From NCBI GenBank assembly GCA_051984675.1, contig JBPYFK010000042.1, forward strand, positions 1 to 56,628: 56,628 bases of DNA, given 5' to 3'. Positions 36,778-44,810 of the stretch are shown here, piece by piece. The notes under the pieces are model-generated. The model was not told the DNA's origin, searched no databases, and saw nothing but the letters and a program-made list of their open reading frames with translations. Numbering within the stretch: position 1 is the stretch's first letter; each line of letters starts with the position of its first letter. The position numbers and the translations under genes are program-made. This stretch comes from JBPYFK01 sp051984675. Lineage in GTDB: Bacteria; Actinomycetota; Actinomycetes; Mycobacteriales; Pseudonocardiaceae.

Positions 36778-38382
36778 TTAGACGCTGACTGCGGCCGTGA
36801 TGGGCATCGTTTCCGAGTCGGTCTGTTGGGGCTGAGCGGGCTGCGAGACGGTGTTTCGGAGGGGAATTTCGCGGATGAGCCATGCGGCCACGACCGCGGT
36901 CAGGGCGATCAGGGCGGCCCAGGAGAAGACGTGACCGATCCCGCTGGTCATGGCGTGTTGGTAGGCCTCGCGCAGCGCGGTGGGCAGTCGATCGAGCATG
37001 GCGGGGGTAAGCCGCTGGCTTGTCATCGCGCTGGTCGCAGAGCCCAGGGTGCCGGCGAGGTCGTTGCGGACTTGCTGGGTGAACACCGTCCCTAGGAGCG
37101 ACACTCCGAGCGAGCCCCCGATGGTGCGGAACATGGTGGCGGCTCCGCTGGCTGCGCCGAGGTCTTGTGGTGTCACGCTGTTTTGCACCACGAGCATGGT
37201 GGTCTGCATCAGCAGACCCATGCCGACGCCGAGGACCACCATGTACAGCGAGGTGGTCAACCGGCTGGTGGCCACGTCCATGGTGGCCAGCAAGGCCAGT
37301 CCGGCGGTCATAGTGATCGATCCGCTGATCAGCATCCAGCGATAGCGCCCGGTGCGGGTCACCAGCTGGCCGCCGACCAGCGAGGTGACCAGCGCGCCGG
37401 CCATCATCGGCAGCAGGAGGAAGCCGCTGTTCGTGGCGGAGGCACCCTGGACGTTTTGCTGGAACTGCGGGAGGAAGGTGACCCCGCCGAACATGGCGAA
37501 TCCGGTCAGCAGCGTCAGCACGATCGCCGCGGAGAAGTTCCGGTCGCCAAACAGCGCCAGCGACAGGATCGGTTCGTTGCCCAGGTGCTGGCGTCGATGC
37601 TCGACGGCAACGAAGACCACCAGCGAGACCAGGCTGAGCGCGCCGAGGCTGATCACCTGCCAGGAGTCCCACGCGTACTCGGTGCCACCCCAGCTGGCCA
37701 CCAGGGTCAGCGCGGAAACGCCCACCGCTAGCAGCGCCGCGCCCCACCAGTCGATGGACACCCTGCTTCGCGCGTAGCGGGGCAGGTGCATGGTCAGCGC
37801 GACCACCACGAATGCCGCGACACCCAGCGGCAGGTTGATGTAGAAGGTCCATCGCCAGGAGAAGTGGTCGGTGAGCACGCCACCCAGCAGCGGTCCACCG
37901 ATGAAGGCCAGCGGCATCACCGCGGCCATCATGCCTTGGTACCGACCTCGCTGACGCGGCGGAACGAGGTCGCCGATGATGGCCATCGCACCCACCATCA
38001 GACCACCTGCGCCCAGTCCCTGGAGCCCGCGGAAGGCAATCAGCTGCCCCATGTTCTGCGATAGTCCGGCCAGTGCTGAGCCCACGACGAACACGGCAAT
38101 CGAGATCATAAAGGTGGGCTTGCGGCCGTAGAGGTCCCCGAACTTGGCCCACAGCGGCGTCGACACCGCCGTCGCCAGGGCGTAGGCGGTCACCACCCAC
38201 GACAGGTGCGCCAACCCGCCCAGCTCACCGACGATGGTTGGCATCGCAGTCCCCACGATCAGGTTGTCCAGCATGGCCAGCAGCATCGCGATCATCAGCC
38301 CGCTCATGACGGCGTAGATCTCGCGGGGCGTCTTCGGACGGTCCGTCACCTCAACACCCAGTCCCAGGTTGCTGCTCATCAC
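36778..38382 (-). CDS. MFS efflux transporter, DHA2 family (EmrB/QacA type)
   Basis: A 534-residue protein with 14 transmembrane helices. Motif D-like LDNLIVGTAMPTI in TM1, motif A GDLYGRKPTFM in the 2-3 loop and motif C (FIGGPLLGGVL) in TM5 mark a proton-driven drug exporter. It is divergent from a TetR gene with large inverted repeats between, so it is probably induced by its substrate through that repressor. Confidence 0.93.
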   Translation of the reverse strand: MMSSNLGLGVEVTDRPKTPREIYAVMSGLMIAMLLAMLDNLIVGTAMPTIVGELGGLAHLSWVVTAYALATAVSTPLWAKFGDLYGRKPTFMISIAVFVVGSALAGLSQNMGQLIAFRGLQGLGAGGLMVGAMAIIGDLVPPRQRGRYQGMMAAVMPLAFIGGPLLGGVLTDHFSWRWTFYINLPLGVAAFVVVALTMHLPRYARSRVSIDWWGAALLAVGVSALTLVASWGGTEYAWDSWQVISLGALSLVSLVVFVAVEHRRQHLGNEPILSLALFGDRNFSAAIVLTLLTGFAMFGGVTFLPQFQQNVQGASATNSGFLLLPMMAGALVTSLVGGQLVTRTGRYRWMLISGSITMTAGLALLATMDVATSRLTTSLYMVVLGVGMGLLMQTTMLVVQNSVTPQDLGAASGAATMFRTIGGSLGVSLLGTVFTQQVRNDLAGTLGSATSAMTSQRLTPAMLDRLPTALREAYQHAMTSGIGHVFSWAALIALTAVVAAWLIREIPLRNTVSQPAQPQQTDSETMPITAAVSV

Positions 38383-38405
38383 GGCTCCTCAATCCACGCC
38401 GGCCG

Positions 38406-38474
38406 ACTTACCTGTCGACCGGCTAGCAACTGTGAGTAGATTAGCATCACTAACTAGCCGGCCGACAAGTAAAC
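38406..38474. promoter_or_regulatory. paired operator for the TetR/MFS unit
   Basis: Two 21-bp segments (38406-38426 and 38454-38474) are inverted copies of each other at 17 of 21 positions, sharing GTCG-CCGGCTAG, with centres 48 bp apart in the 121-base divergent region. They fit two TetR binding sites covering both promoters. Confidence 0.65.
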
Positions 38475-38503
38475 TGTGATAGACAGGACATCGGGAGGAC
38501 GAA

Positions 38504-39052
38504 ATGGACCAACGACGTACCGACACGCGGCACCACATCCAGGCCGTCGCTCTCGAGTTGTTCGCCGAGCACGGCTACAACGGCACCTCACTGCGCCAGA
38601 TCGCCCAACGGCTCGGCATGACGAAGGCCGCCGTGTACTACCACTTCAAGAGCAAGGAAGAGATCCTCGCTGGCCTGGTCGAGGACTACCTCCACGAACT
38701 CGACAACCTCATCGCCTGGGCCAATCAACAGCCGCCCGGCCCGGCGAGGCGCCAGGAGCTGCTACACCGCTACAACGAGCTGCTGTCCGGGTCCACCGCC
38801 GAACTCACCCGCCTCATCCAAGAAGGCCAAGCAACCATCCGCGAACTGACCGCCGGCGCCGAAGCCCGCAAACGAATCGGCCAAATCACGAACCTGCTGA
38901 CCACACCCGAGACGACACTGGAGCGCACGCTCCGGGCGCGAGCCGCCCTGATGACCCTGCACATCGCAGCCTTCATGCCGTTGGAAGTCGACGCCACCGA
39001 GCACGACCGCCGTCACGCCGCGCTGCGGATCGCCATCGACTTGACCACCTGA
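38504..39052 (+). CDS. TetR-family repressor
   Basis: A 182-residue regulator: helix-turn-helix ALELFAEHGYNGTSLRQIAQ then GMTKAAVYYHFKSKEEIL, followed by a ligand domain with a family-like RARAALMTLHIAAFMPL. GGGAGG precedes ATG 38504. It is divergent from the DHA2 exporter and probably represses both genes. Confidence 0.92.
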   Translation: MDQRRTDTRHHIQAVALELFAEHGYNGTSLRQIAQRLGMTKAAVYYHFKSKEEILAGLVEDYLHELDNLIAWANQQPPGPARRQELLHRYNELLSGSTAELTRLIQEGQATIRELTAGAEARKRIGQITNLLTTPETTLERTLRARAALMTLHIAAFMPLEVDATEHDRRHAALRIAIDLTT

Positions 39053-39336
39053 CTCCGACATCAACCGTCCGCGCATGTCGCGAACCCCCAACAGCCGCGA
39101 ACCTACAGACCAAGACCACTAGCCCGCCTGCTTGTACCGTGCCAAAAACCGGCGCATGGGCCTGACCTTGGATTTTCTCATCGACATCAGGCAGTTCGGC
39201 GGTACTCGTTGATCGTGCCACCAAGAACGCGGTGACGCCGGATATGTGCGTGGCAGCTGGAACATTGAGCTGGCGTGAACCGCCAGCTTGCTCACCGGCC
39301 GATATGCGTCGGTATTCTCACGGAGGAACCCCCTTC
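39053..39336. other. gap at the start of the small-gene cluster
   Basis: No gene supported in about 280 bases; short frames only. Confidence 0.35.
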
Positions 39337-39537
39337 CTATGAGAAACGGGGGCCTGCTTCGCTCCTCTGTGGGCGATCCGGCGGGTCATCCTCGCGGCCG
39401 GCGAACCACGCCATGAGCTGGCGAACCATGCTGTTCCGGTCGCTGCCCACGGCAGCGACCGCAGCGTCGAACTCGTCCCGCAGTTCATCGGGCGCCCGCA
39501 CCAGGAAGCCCCTGTTCGTGTGTCGGTCTTCATCCAC
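39337..39537 (-). CDS. ribbon-helix-helix regulator
   Basis: About 66 residues. The strand GFLVRAPDELRDEFDAAVAA followed by SDRNSMVRQLMAWFAG is the ribbon-helix-helix pattern. GTG 39537 is chosen; a GTG at 39567 lies inside the palindrome described next. It is divergent from the small-gene cluster and is the likely regulator of both directions, binding the twin palindromes. Confidence 0.72.
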   Translation of the reverse strand: MDEDRHTNRGFLVRAPDELRDEFDAAVAAVGSDRNSMVRQLMAWFAGREDDPPDRPQRSEAGPRFS

Positions 39538-39555
39538 GCGCCGAGCATACCTCGG

Positions 39556-39626
39556 GTGGATAGCCACAGGTAGAAGACTCGTAAAAAATCTTGCCCGAAA
39601 TTACTTGCCGTGTGGATAGCCACAGG
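39556..39626. promoter_or_regulatory. twin palindromic sites between RHH gene and cluster
   Basis: The 15-mer GTGGATAGCCACAGG occurs at 39556-39570 and 39612-39626 in direct orientation, 56 bp apart; each contains the hyphenated palindrome GTGG-ATAG-CCAC. They frame an AT-rich segment (39575-39606) that probably holds the divergent promoters. Confidence 0.8.
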
Positions 39627-39687
39627 AACATACTTACATCATACGGCTCGCCGCTGAGCGGCCACCTAAAAAAGGAGTTGGGGCGCC

Positions 39688-39878
39688 ATGTCCCGGCACC
39701 ACATCGACTCGACCAGCAAGCCCCATTGGCGTCACTCGTCGCGGAGAGCTTCGCTGTCAGGCTTTGCGTAGCCATCACATTCGTACTGTTCTGCTACAAC
39801 ACCGCGCCGGGTCAAGCCCTACCCCCGCTCATCATCGGCGCCCCCGCCCCGGTCGCCGCAGCCACCATCCATCACTGA
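39688..39878 (+). CDS. possible small membrane protein, frame disturbed
   Basis: AAGGAG precedes an ATG at 39688, but that frame stops after 27 codons. A neighbouring frame ending at 39878 encodes a likely TM segment (VRLCVAITFVLFCYNTAPG) and a Pro/Ala-rich tail. The two may be one gene with a frameshift. Low certainty. Confidence 0.35.
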
Positions 39879-39895
39879 CCGGAGGGAGCAGAGAC

Positions 39896-40114
39896 ATGAC
39901 CGTCAACAGCCTCGAGGTTGGAAGCCTCCTGTCGCCGCACCGTCGCGTGTACGCCGTCTCAGAAATCGACGGCGGCTGGCGCCACCTGACAATCGAGAAC
40001 ACCACCGACGGCGTCTGCTACACCACTTACCTCCACGAAGACATCAGCCTTGCTGACGCCTTCGGCGGCGGCCGATATAGCCCCGGAGACGATTCGCCGC
40101 AACTATCGAACTGA
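39896..40114 (+). CDS. small protein of the accessory cluster
   Basis: A 72-residue protein, no family recognised. It reads as a beta-rich small domain (HRRVYAVSEIDGGWRHLTIE). GGAGGGA precedes the ATG at good spacing, which supports real translation. First clearly intact gene of a series read in one direction to 42.8 kb. Confidence 0.65.
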   Translation: MTVNSLEVGSLLSPHRRVYAVSEIDGGWRHLTIENTTDGVCYTTYLHEDISLADAFGGGRYSPGDDSPQLSN

Positions 40115-40162
40115 TCTACCGGAACACTTCCCCCGACGGCCATAACAGAAGAGAGGAACGAC

Positions 40163-40366
40163 ATGTCGTACAAGCGCCGGGAAGGCATGAGCGATGAAGA
40201 GTTCGCCGTCATCAATCGGGCTCTGCTGGCGAACGCAAACAAGGGCTTCGCTGCGGCCGAGAACATGATCCGTACGGCTGAACTGCACAAGGTCTACGAG
40301 GCCGTCGCGAGCGGCCAGGACGTCGCGCTGTGGATCAAGCAGCGGATCGCTGATCTGGACACGTAA
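40163..40366 (+). CDS. small protein of the accessory cluster
   Basis: A 67-residue helical protein (MSDEEFAVINRALLANANKG; LHKVYEAVASGQDVALWI), not recognised. GAGAGGA precedes the ATG. It is followed after three bases by a gene with an internal stop. Confidence 0.68.
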   Translation: MSYKRREGMSDEEFAVINRALLANANKGFAAAENMIRTAELHKVYEAVASGQDVALWIKQRIADLDT

Positions 40367-40369
40367 CCC

Positions 40370-40687
40370 ATGAACAATACGCGCCTGGCCTGCCCTGTTT
40401 GGGTCATCGCCGGCAAGCTTGAGTAGGCCAGGCTGCTCTCCGACGGCACTGCGCAGGACGCGATCCTCCGCCGCAATACAGCCCTGGGCGAACACTGCTG
40501 CGACGACGACACCGCGACCGTCCGCGACGAGATCCGCCTCGAACTGATCAACGAGTTACGGGAACTATCCGGCTGCGCCCTGGAACTGCTCGACCAGATA
40601 CGCGCTCACATCCCCGAACCCGACCGGCCTGAGTTTGACCAGCGCATGACGGTTCTAGAGGACAACAACGTAGGAACCAACGAATAA
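40370..40687 (+). pseudogene. 105-codon gene with one in-frame TAG
   Basis: From ATG 40370 the frame is open to 40687 except for a single TAG at 40424 (codon 19). The sequence after it keeps actinobacterial codon use (DEIRLELINELRELSGCALE, helical) and runs to a normal TAA before the next ribosome binding site. A point mutation is the simplest reading; readthrough or a downstream start are alternatives. Confidence 0.65.
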
Positions 40688-40720
40688 CCACCCCCTCTCT
40701 CATCGGAAGGAACACCCGCC

Positions 40721-40960
40721 ATGGCCCTCGACGTGGGCATTTGCACGGCCGGGCGCGCAGGACTGCGACGCCGCATCCTGAGCTGCCCGGTCTGCGAGTG
40801 CCACACCGAAACCCTCGTCGACTACCCAACGTCGCCGTTCTCGTGGTCCAACGGCCAAATCCTGCCCGGCGGTTCGCCCGCGACTGGCGCCACAGTGCCG
40901 TCCGCCACCACCGCACCCTGTGAGACCAAGCCACCCGCGGCCCGGCCCCGACACAGGTAG
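40721..40960 (+). CDS. small Cys-containing protein
   Basis: A 79-residue protein with CPVCECH near residue 22, suggesting a zinc ribbon with only part of its ligands. The tail after residue 45 is low-complexity Pro/Ala/Thr and may reflect a frameshift, since another frame gives a more natural end (DWRHSAVRHHRTL at 40923). GGAAGGA precedes the ATG. Confidence 0.55.
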   Translation: MALDVGICTAGRAGLRRRILSCPVCECHTETLVDYPTSPFSWSNGQILPGGSPATGATVPSATTAPCETKPPAARPRHR

Positions 40961-40970
40961 TGGCGCGACA

Positions 40971-41225
40971 ATGACCACCGCCGGCGACCACGACCGCTTC
41001 GAGCGCTACACGACACGCATCACCGTCTACTGCGACGTCTGCCACGCCCAAGAATCCGGCGACTACGTCGTCGACGACGCCACCACCAAAGCCCAACGGC
41101 TGGAGTTCGCCCGACACCGGCTGCGCGGCCTCGGCTGGCGCTGCGACGACACCGGCGACTACTGCCCCCGCCACGCCACCGAGCCCGACTTCGTTGTCTA
41201 CGCCGACTACGGCGAGGAGGACTAG
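40971..41225 (+). CDS. small zinc-binding-like protein
   Basis: An 84-residue protein with CDVCH near residue 22 and CDD/YCPRH near 55-65, a spacing that fits one structural zinc. It is rich in Asp and Tyr. No family name. It is ten bases after the previous gene and four before the next. Confidence 0.65.
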   Translation: MTTAGDHDRFERYTTRITVYCDVCHAQESGDYVVDDATTKAQRLEFARHRLRGLGWRCDDTGDYCPRHATEPDFVVYADYGEED

Positions 41226-41229
41226 CCAC

Positions 41230-41733
41230 ATGAGCAGCGACGGACTCGGCGTGCTCGGCCAGGTAACGCGCGAAGGAGCAGCCCAACGCCGCACACATCC
41301 TCTTCGAGGAGGTGTGGAAACCGCGGCAGAGCAGGAACCGGACACGCTACGCCACGCGCTGTTCCAGGTCACCGCGTTGTACGTGGCGTGGCGCCAAGAC
41401 ATCGACAGCAGCAAGCACAACCGCTGCACCTGCGAAGCACTGCACACCAACCTCGACGACACAACCGCCGCGCTGCACCGAAATCTCCGAGTCGATCTCA
41501 ACACCGGCCCGGTCAAAGCCGTCCACATCACCAAGTCCGAGTGGTGGCCGGTGTACGACAGCTGTGGCTGCGGCGACACATGCCCGCACGAGGAAAGCGG
41601 GAAAGGCGACACCGACCACGACTGGGCCCACTACGGACTCCCGCCGTGCCGTAACACCTTCGCCTTCAAAGCCAACACATGCGAGGCAATCAACTTAGGC
41701 GCGGTCGCAGTCACGATCATGGATGCGAGCTAG
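41230..41733 (+). CDS. Cys-rich unknown protein
   Basis: A 167-residue protein. A helical N-terminal half (ALFQVTALYVAWRQDIDSSK) is followed by HNRCTCEALH and a C-terminal part with CGCGDTCPH and PPCRNTFAF, so one or two metal sites are possible. No family recognised. It is packed tightly between neighbours (ends two bases before the next ATG). Confidence 0.68.
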   Translation: MSSDGLGVLGQVTREGAAQRRTHPLRGGVETAAEQEPDTLRHALFQVTALYVAWRQDIDSSKHNRCTCEALHTNLDDTTAALHRNLRVDLNTGPVKAVHITKSEWWPVYDSCGCGDTCPHEESGKGDTDHDWAHYGLPPCRNTFAFKANTCEAINLGAVAVTIMDAS

Positions 41734-41735
41734 CT

Positions 41736-42116
41736 ATGTCCACCGAGTGCACGAACGTCGAGCCCTTGACCGGCGGCAGCCCAGAGCGCGATGAACTGCC
41801 CGCCGAGTCGGCTGCCCAACCCGACCTCATCGCGCGCCTTGAGCAGCAGCTAGCGGAAACCAGGGACGCATTAACCGACCGGCAGACGCGGATCAACCGG
41901 CAACGAGACCTCATCGTCGAACTCCGCAAACGCGACGCCACAGCCACGACGGTATTAGCGCGGCTGAAGGCAGAGCGGGACAGCCGGCAGTCACGGATCG
42001 AGGAGACGTTGCGGCTGGTCAACGAGTTCGACGACGACGGCCACATACCCCTGCTGGTCGCCGCCCGCCTCCGCAACGCGCTAAAAGGTATCGGCCTCAA
42101 GGGGCGTGGCCAATGA
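41736..42116 (+). CDS. coiled-coil protein
   Basis: A 126-residue protein whose residues about 30-95 form a coiled coil (LIARLEQQLAETRDALTDRQ and on to SRQSRIEETLRLVNEF). It ends HIPLLVAARLRNALKGIG. Function unknown; phage and conjugative elements often carry such small proteins. The stop overlaps the next start (ATGA). Confidence 0.7.
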   Translation: MSTECTNVEPLTGGSPERDELPAESAAQPDLIARLEQQLAETRDALTDRQTRINRQRDLIVELRKRDATATTVLARLKAERDSRQSRIEETLRLVNEFDDDGHIPLLVAARLRNALKGIGLKGRGQ

Positions 42117-42274
42117 GCGCGTGCGAGAACTGCGGCCAGCCGATCCGTGCCGACAGCCCCTCGGACGACTTTTGCGGCGAGGACTGTCAACGCTCGTGGA
42201 ACGCCCGCCAGGTCGGCAAACATGCCCCTTCATCCCCATCAAAAACGACCGTGCGTCAAAGAGGCGAACAATGA
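42113..42274 (+). CDS. 53-residue zinc-finger protein
   Basis: A very small protein: CENCGQPI and FCGEDCQRSW make a four-Cys zinc finger like those that mark replication- or transcription-associated micro-proteins of actinobacterial elements. Both ends overlap neighbours by four bases (ATGA), which supports it as a real gene despite its size. Confidence 0.72.
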   Translation: MSACENCGQPIRADSPSDDFCGEDCQRSWNARQVGKHAPSSPSKTTVRQRGEQ

Positions 42275-42534
42275 TTGATCCGCACGCGCTGCTCGACGCC
42301 TACGCCGCCGAATCAGTGCTTGACGACGATTCGCCGCAAGCAACGCGCCGCGAATCCGCCCCGTCCGCGTTCGACGCGCTCCACGCCGTACTCGACATCC
42401 ACCGGCCCTTCCAGCCCTATCCGCAGGTGCCAGACGTCGTGTGGTGCGCCGGCTGCTCAAAGGAGGGCGTTTACGACCGATGCCCGACCGTCATCGCCGT
42501 CATGAACGCTCTGAAAGGCGTCAAATCACCATGA
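42271..42534 (+). CDS. small protein with a WCAGCS motif
   Basis: An 87-residue protein with a helical start (IDPHALLDAYAAESVL), a middle resembling the common phage/element pattern HRPFQPYPQVPDVVWCAGCS, and CPTVIAVMNAL at the end; the cysteines may bind zinc. It overlaps the gene before and the gene after (ATGA). Confidence 0.72.
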   Translation: MIDPHALLDAYAAESVLDDDSPQATRRESAPSAFDALHAVLDIHRPFQPYPQVPDVVWCAGCSKEGVYDRCPTVIAVMNALKGVKSP

Positions 42535-42812
42535 CTTACAAGATCATGATCGGGCAGTGCCGGTTCGAACTTGTGGGGTTCCAAAACTCGGCCACCGCGG
42601 CTGATCTGCGGTTGGATGCCGCAGGTCCGTATTCATTGACCAGACCGCCCAGGACCAGACGGCGCCCAGTCCGTTCGTGGCTACGGCCGAAACGGGACGA
42701 GCGACCCGAGACGGTGAAAGGAGTGGCTCGGTGGCTTAGGCTCACTCAGGTCCACCATGTCATAGGCGCTCGCTCACGCATGTATGTCTCTACGTACTCC
42801 GTCTGCCTTTAG
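42531..42812 (+). CDS. last gene of the series, probably altered at its end
   Basis: A 93-residue frame. The first 35 residues (MTYKIMIGQCRFELVGFQNS) look natural. After about 42625 the composition becomes Arg-rich and another frame (FIDQTAQDQTAPSPFVATAE, ending near 42740) looks more like protein, so a frameshift is likely. The start overlaps the preceding stop. Confidence 0.45.
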   Translation: MTYKIMIGQCRFELVGFQNSATAADLRLDAAGPYSLTRPPRTRRRPVRSWLRPKRDERPETVKGVARWLRLTQVHHVIGARSRMYVSTYSVCL

Positions 42813-42827
42813 ATACTCATAGCCCGG

Positions 42828-43380
42828 CTAGTAGCTCGCATCGTAGTTGTAAACGGCTCGAATCCGCCGCTGCTGCCTCGCCGATCCGATCGTTGCAGCC
42901 AGCTGTCCCGCTCGTGTGAGGTGCAGTTGGACGGCTTCTTGTTCCTGGAGCGCAGCATGGGCCATTGCTAGATCCACCCGGAGGGCGGTTTCGGCCCGGG
43001 TAAAGCTGGGATCGAGTGCGTCGGGTGCGTTTGTGAGGACCTGGACGGCTTCTGGGGTGCCGAACTGGGCAAGAGCGTGTCCGCGCCAGCGGGCGAGGTG
43101 TACGGCGTCGAGAACGACATACGGCCCGTCAGGGTCACTCGCCTCTCTCGGCAACAATTGGCTTGCTGTGTCGAATGCTCGCAGGCTCTCGTCACGTTGA
43201 TTATTAGCAGCGAGTGCTTCACCGTGCGCGGCAGCAAGCCAGCAGCGCAACAGTGCCGAGGACTTCCGCTGATAGTCCCAGCAGGTCGACGGCGGCACTC
43301 GCTTCACCTACTTCGAGTAGGACGAATGCCTGCTCAGCCGTGGTATGCGCTTCGAACGGTGTCATGCCGGATTCCAGGTC
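42828..43380 (-). pseudogene. frameshifted XRE-TPR regulator remnant
   Basis: The minus strand codes for the C-terminal TPR half of an actinobacterial XRE regulator: AEQAFVLLEVGEASAAVDLL in one frame, then after a shift near 43260 LLRCWLAAAHGEALAA, ALAQFGTPEAVQVL, TRAETALRVDLAMAHAAL and the end SARQQRRIRAVY. The N-terminal helix-turn-helix is missing. Such regulators commonly sit in AICE and next to DUF397 genes. Confidence 0.8.
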
Positions 43381-43751
43381 CGTTCATGCGATCCTCTGCC
43401 AATCATTGTCAGCACCTATCATGAACTGCCACGTTCGCATATGGAGATATCCGATGTGGATGGTCGCTTGCAATCGATTGCCGATATTTTGTGCACGTAA
43501 AGTGCACAAATGATCTTCACTGAAACTTGTGCCCTTGATTCGAGCCTTCGGAGGGCGTTTCAGGCCGTTCCCCCCACCTGCGGTGATGACGGGCTGCGTT
43601 TGCGTCTCTCCCCTGCTCTTCATCGAGATCAACAGAATCCCACGCGATCGAACACTAAACTGACCCACCCGCCCTGCCGCACAACACCACCACGGATGCA
43701 CCGCACACCAGCAAGGTCACAGCCCCACCTCACCCGACGGGAAGCCCAACG
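43381..43751. other. gap with palindrome
   Basis: No gene supported. It contains the palindrome at 43488-43510, described separately. Confidence 0.4.
43488..43510. promoter_or_regulatory. perfect palindrome TTTGTGCAC-N5-GTGCACAAA
   Basis: Nine-base perfect arms with a five-base centre, between the XRE remnant and the 43.75-kb membrane gene. The form suits an XRE-type operator. Confidence 0.6.
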
Positions 43752-44387
43752 ATGCGGATCTACGCAGAACGTCCCCTACATGCCACCCGACAGTTCCTGA
43801 TCGACCTCAGCGCCCTGACCTGGCTGGCAGTCTGTACCTGGATGGCACTCCAGCTACACGACTCCGTCCTGGGATTACAAAATCCCGGACGACAGTTAGT
43901 CCAAGCCGGCCAAAGCCTGCAAACGACCTTCGACCACACCGCCCACACAGCAGCTGGCATTCCCCTCGTCGGCACCGACCTGGCCGGTGCATTCAACCAG
44001 GGCACCCAAACCGGACGCGTGCTCACCGAAGCCGGCAACGATCAACTCAACGCCATCACCTACCTCGCCAACGGACTAGCCGGCACCATCATCATCCTGG
44101 CCCTCGTCCCGCTAGTCTGGTATTGGCTCCCGCGCCGCATCCGCTACACGCGCGCAGCAACGACCGCCGCAGCGCTACGAAGCCAAGACCCCGACCTGCT
44201 AGCGCTGCGCGCGCTCACCCAGCAACCACCCAGCAAACTCCGCTCCCTGAGCCACGCACCAGCCCAGGAATGGCGTACCGGACAGCCAGAAACCATCCAC
44301 CGCCTCGCCAACCTACAATTGGCAACCCTGGGACTACGACCAATCATCACACAGAACACACGTCACCCCCAGGTCCCCAATCCCTGA
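43752..44387 (+). CDS. two-TM membrane protein
   Basis: A 211-residue protein: TM1 at about 15-35 (FLIDLSALTWLAVCTWMAL), an outer segment of 60 residues (GLQNPGRQLVQAGQSLQTTF), TM2 at about 105-125 (LAGTIIILALVPLVWYWLP), then an Ala/Arg-rich cytosolic tail. No family name; similar two-TM proteins are common in Pseudonocardiaceae. No clear ribosome binding site. Confidence 0.68.
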   Translation: MRIYAERPLHATRQFLIDLSALTWLAVCTWMALQLHDSVLGLQNPGRQLVQAGQSLQTTFDHTAHTAAGIPLVGTDLAGAFNQGTQTGRVLTEAGNDQLNAITYLANGLAGTIIILALVPLVWYWLPRRIRYTRAATTAAALRSQDPDLLALRALTQQPPSKLRSLSHAPAQEWRTGQPETIHRLANLQLATLGLRPIITQNTRHPQVPNP

Positions 44388-44810
44388 GCGCCTCACCGCG
44401 GGAGCCGGACTGTCTCCGCCTAAACCACTGCCTGGCGCATCCGCGTGTCCTGACGCCGCACCGCCGCATGGCCTGACGGATCGTGGGACCACTCCCCGCT
44501 ATTTGACGACATCTGACATGCCAGCAACCTTCCCAGCGCAAACGCCATCGTCGATCTTCGTTTGCCGGTGTTTGACATGGTTTTCTGAGACAAAACTATG
44601 GAGATGATCTTGAGCGGGATTGCTGGCGTACAATCTGATCTTGGTCTCCCAACAAGAGTCCTAATGTAGGCGTTCGACCAAGACCTTACGGACAAAGCAG
44701 GCAAATGTAGTCCGAATGTAGCCGGAACGTCCCACGGCCCGTCGACCCGTGTTCACCCCAACGGCCTAGCTTCGGCCGACTGTCACGACTGTGTCGGTAA
44801 GGAAGGCCTC
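44388..44810. other. intergenic region upstream of the DUF6454 gene
   Basis: About 420 bases without a supportable gene. TTTGACA occurs near 44570 and could be a -35 box. TAAGGAAGG before 44811 is the ribosome binding site of the next gene. Confidence 0.4.

Noticed and set aside
36778..38200. Long Arg/Pro-rich minus-strand frame overlapping the MFS gene
   Set aside because: It is the out-of-frame shadow of the clear 14-TM transporter, without a family match.
39541..39630. CRISPR-like repeat at the twin 15-mers
   Set aside because: Only two copies, palindromic and located in a divergent promoter; no array and no cas genes.
39962..41612. Minus-strand frames opposite the small-gene cluster (for example 40548-41612)
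   Set aside because: The plus-strand genes have ribosome binding sites, overlapping start/stop codons and Cys motifs; the minus frame is low-complexity.
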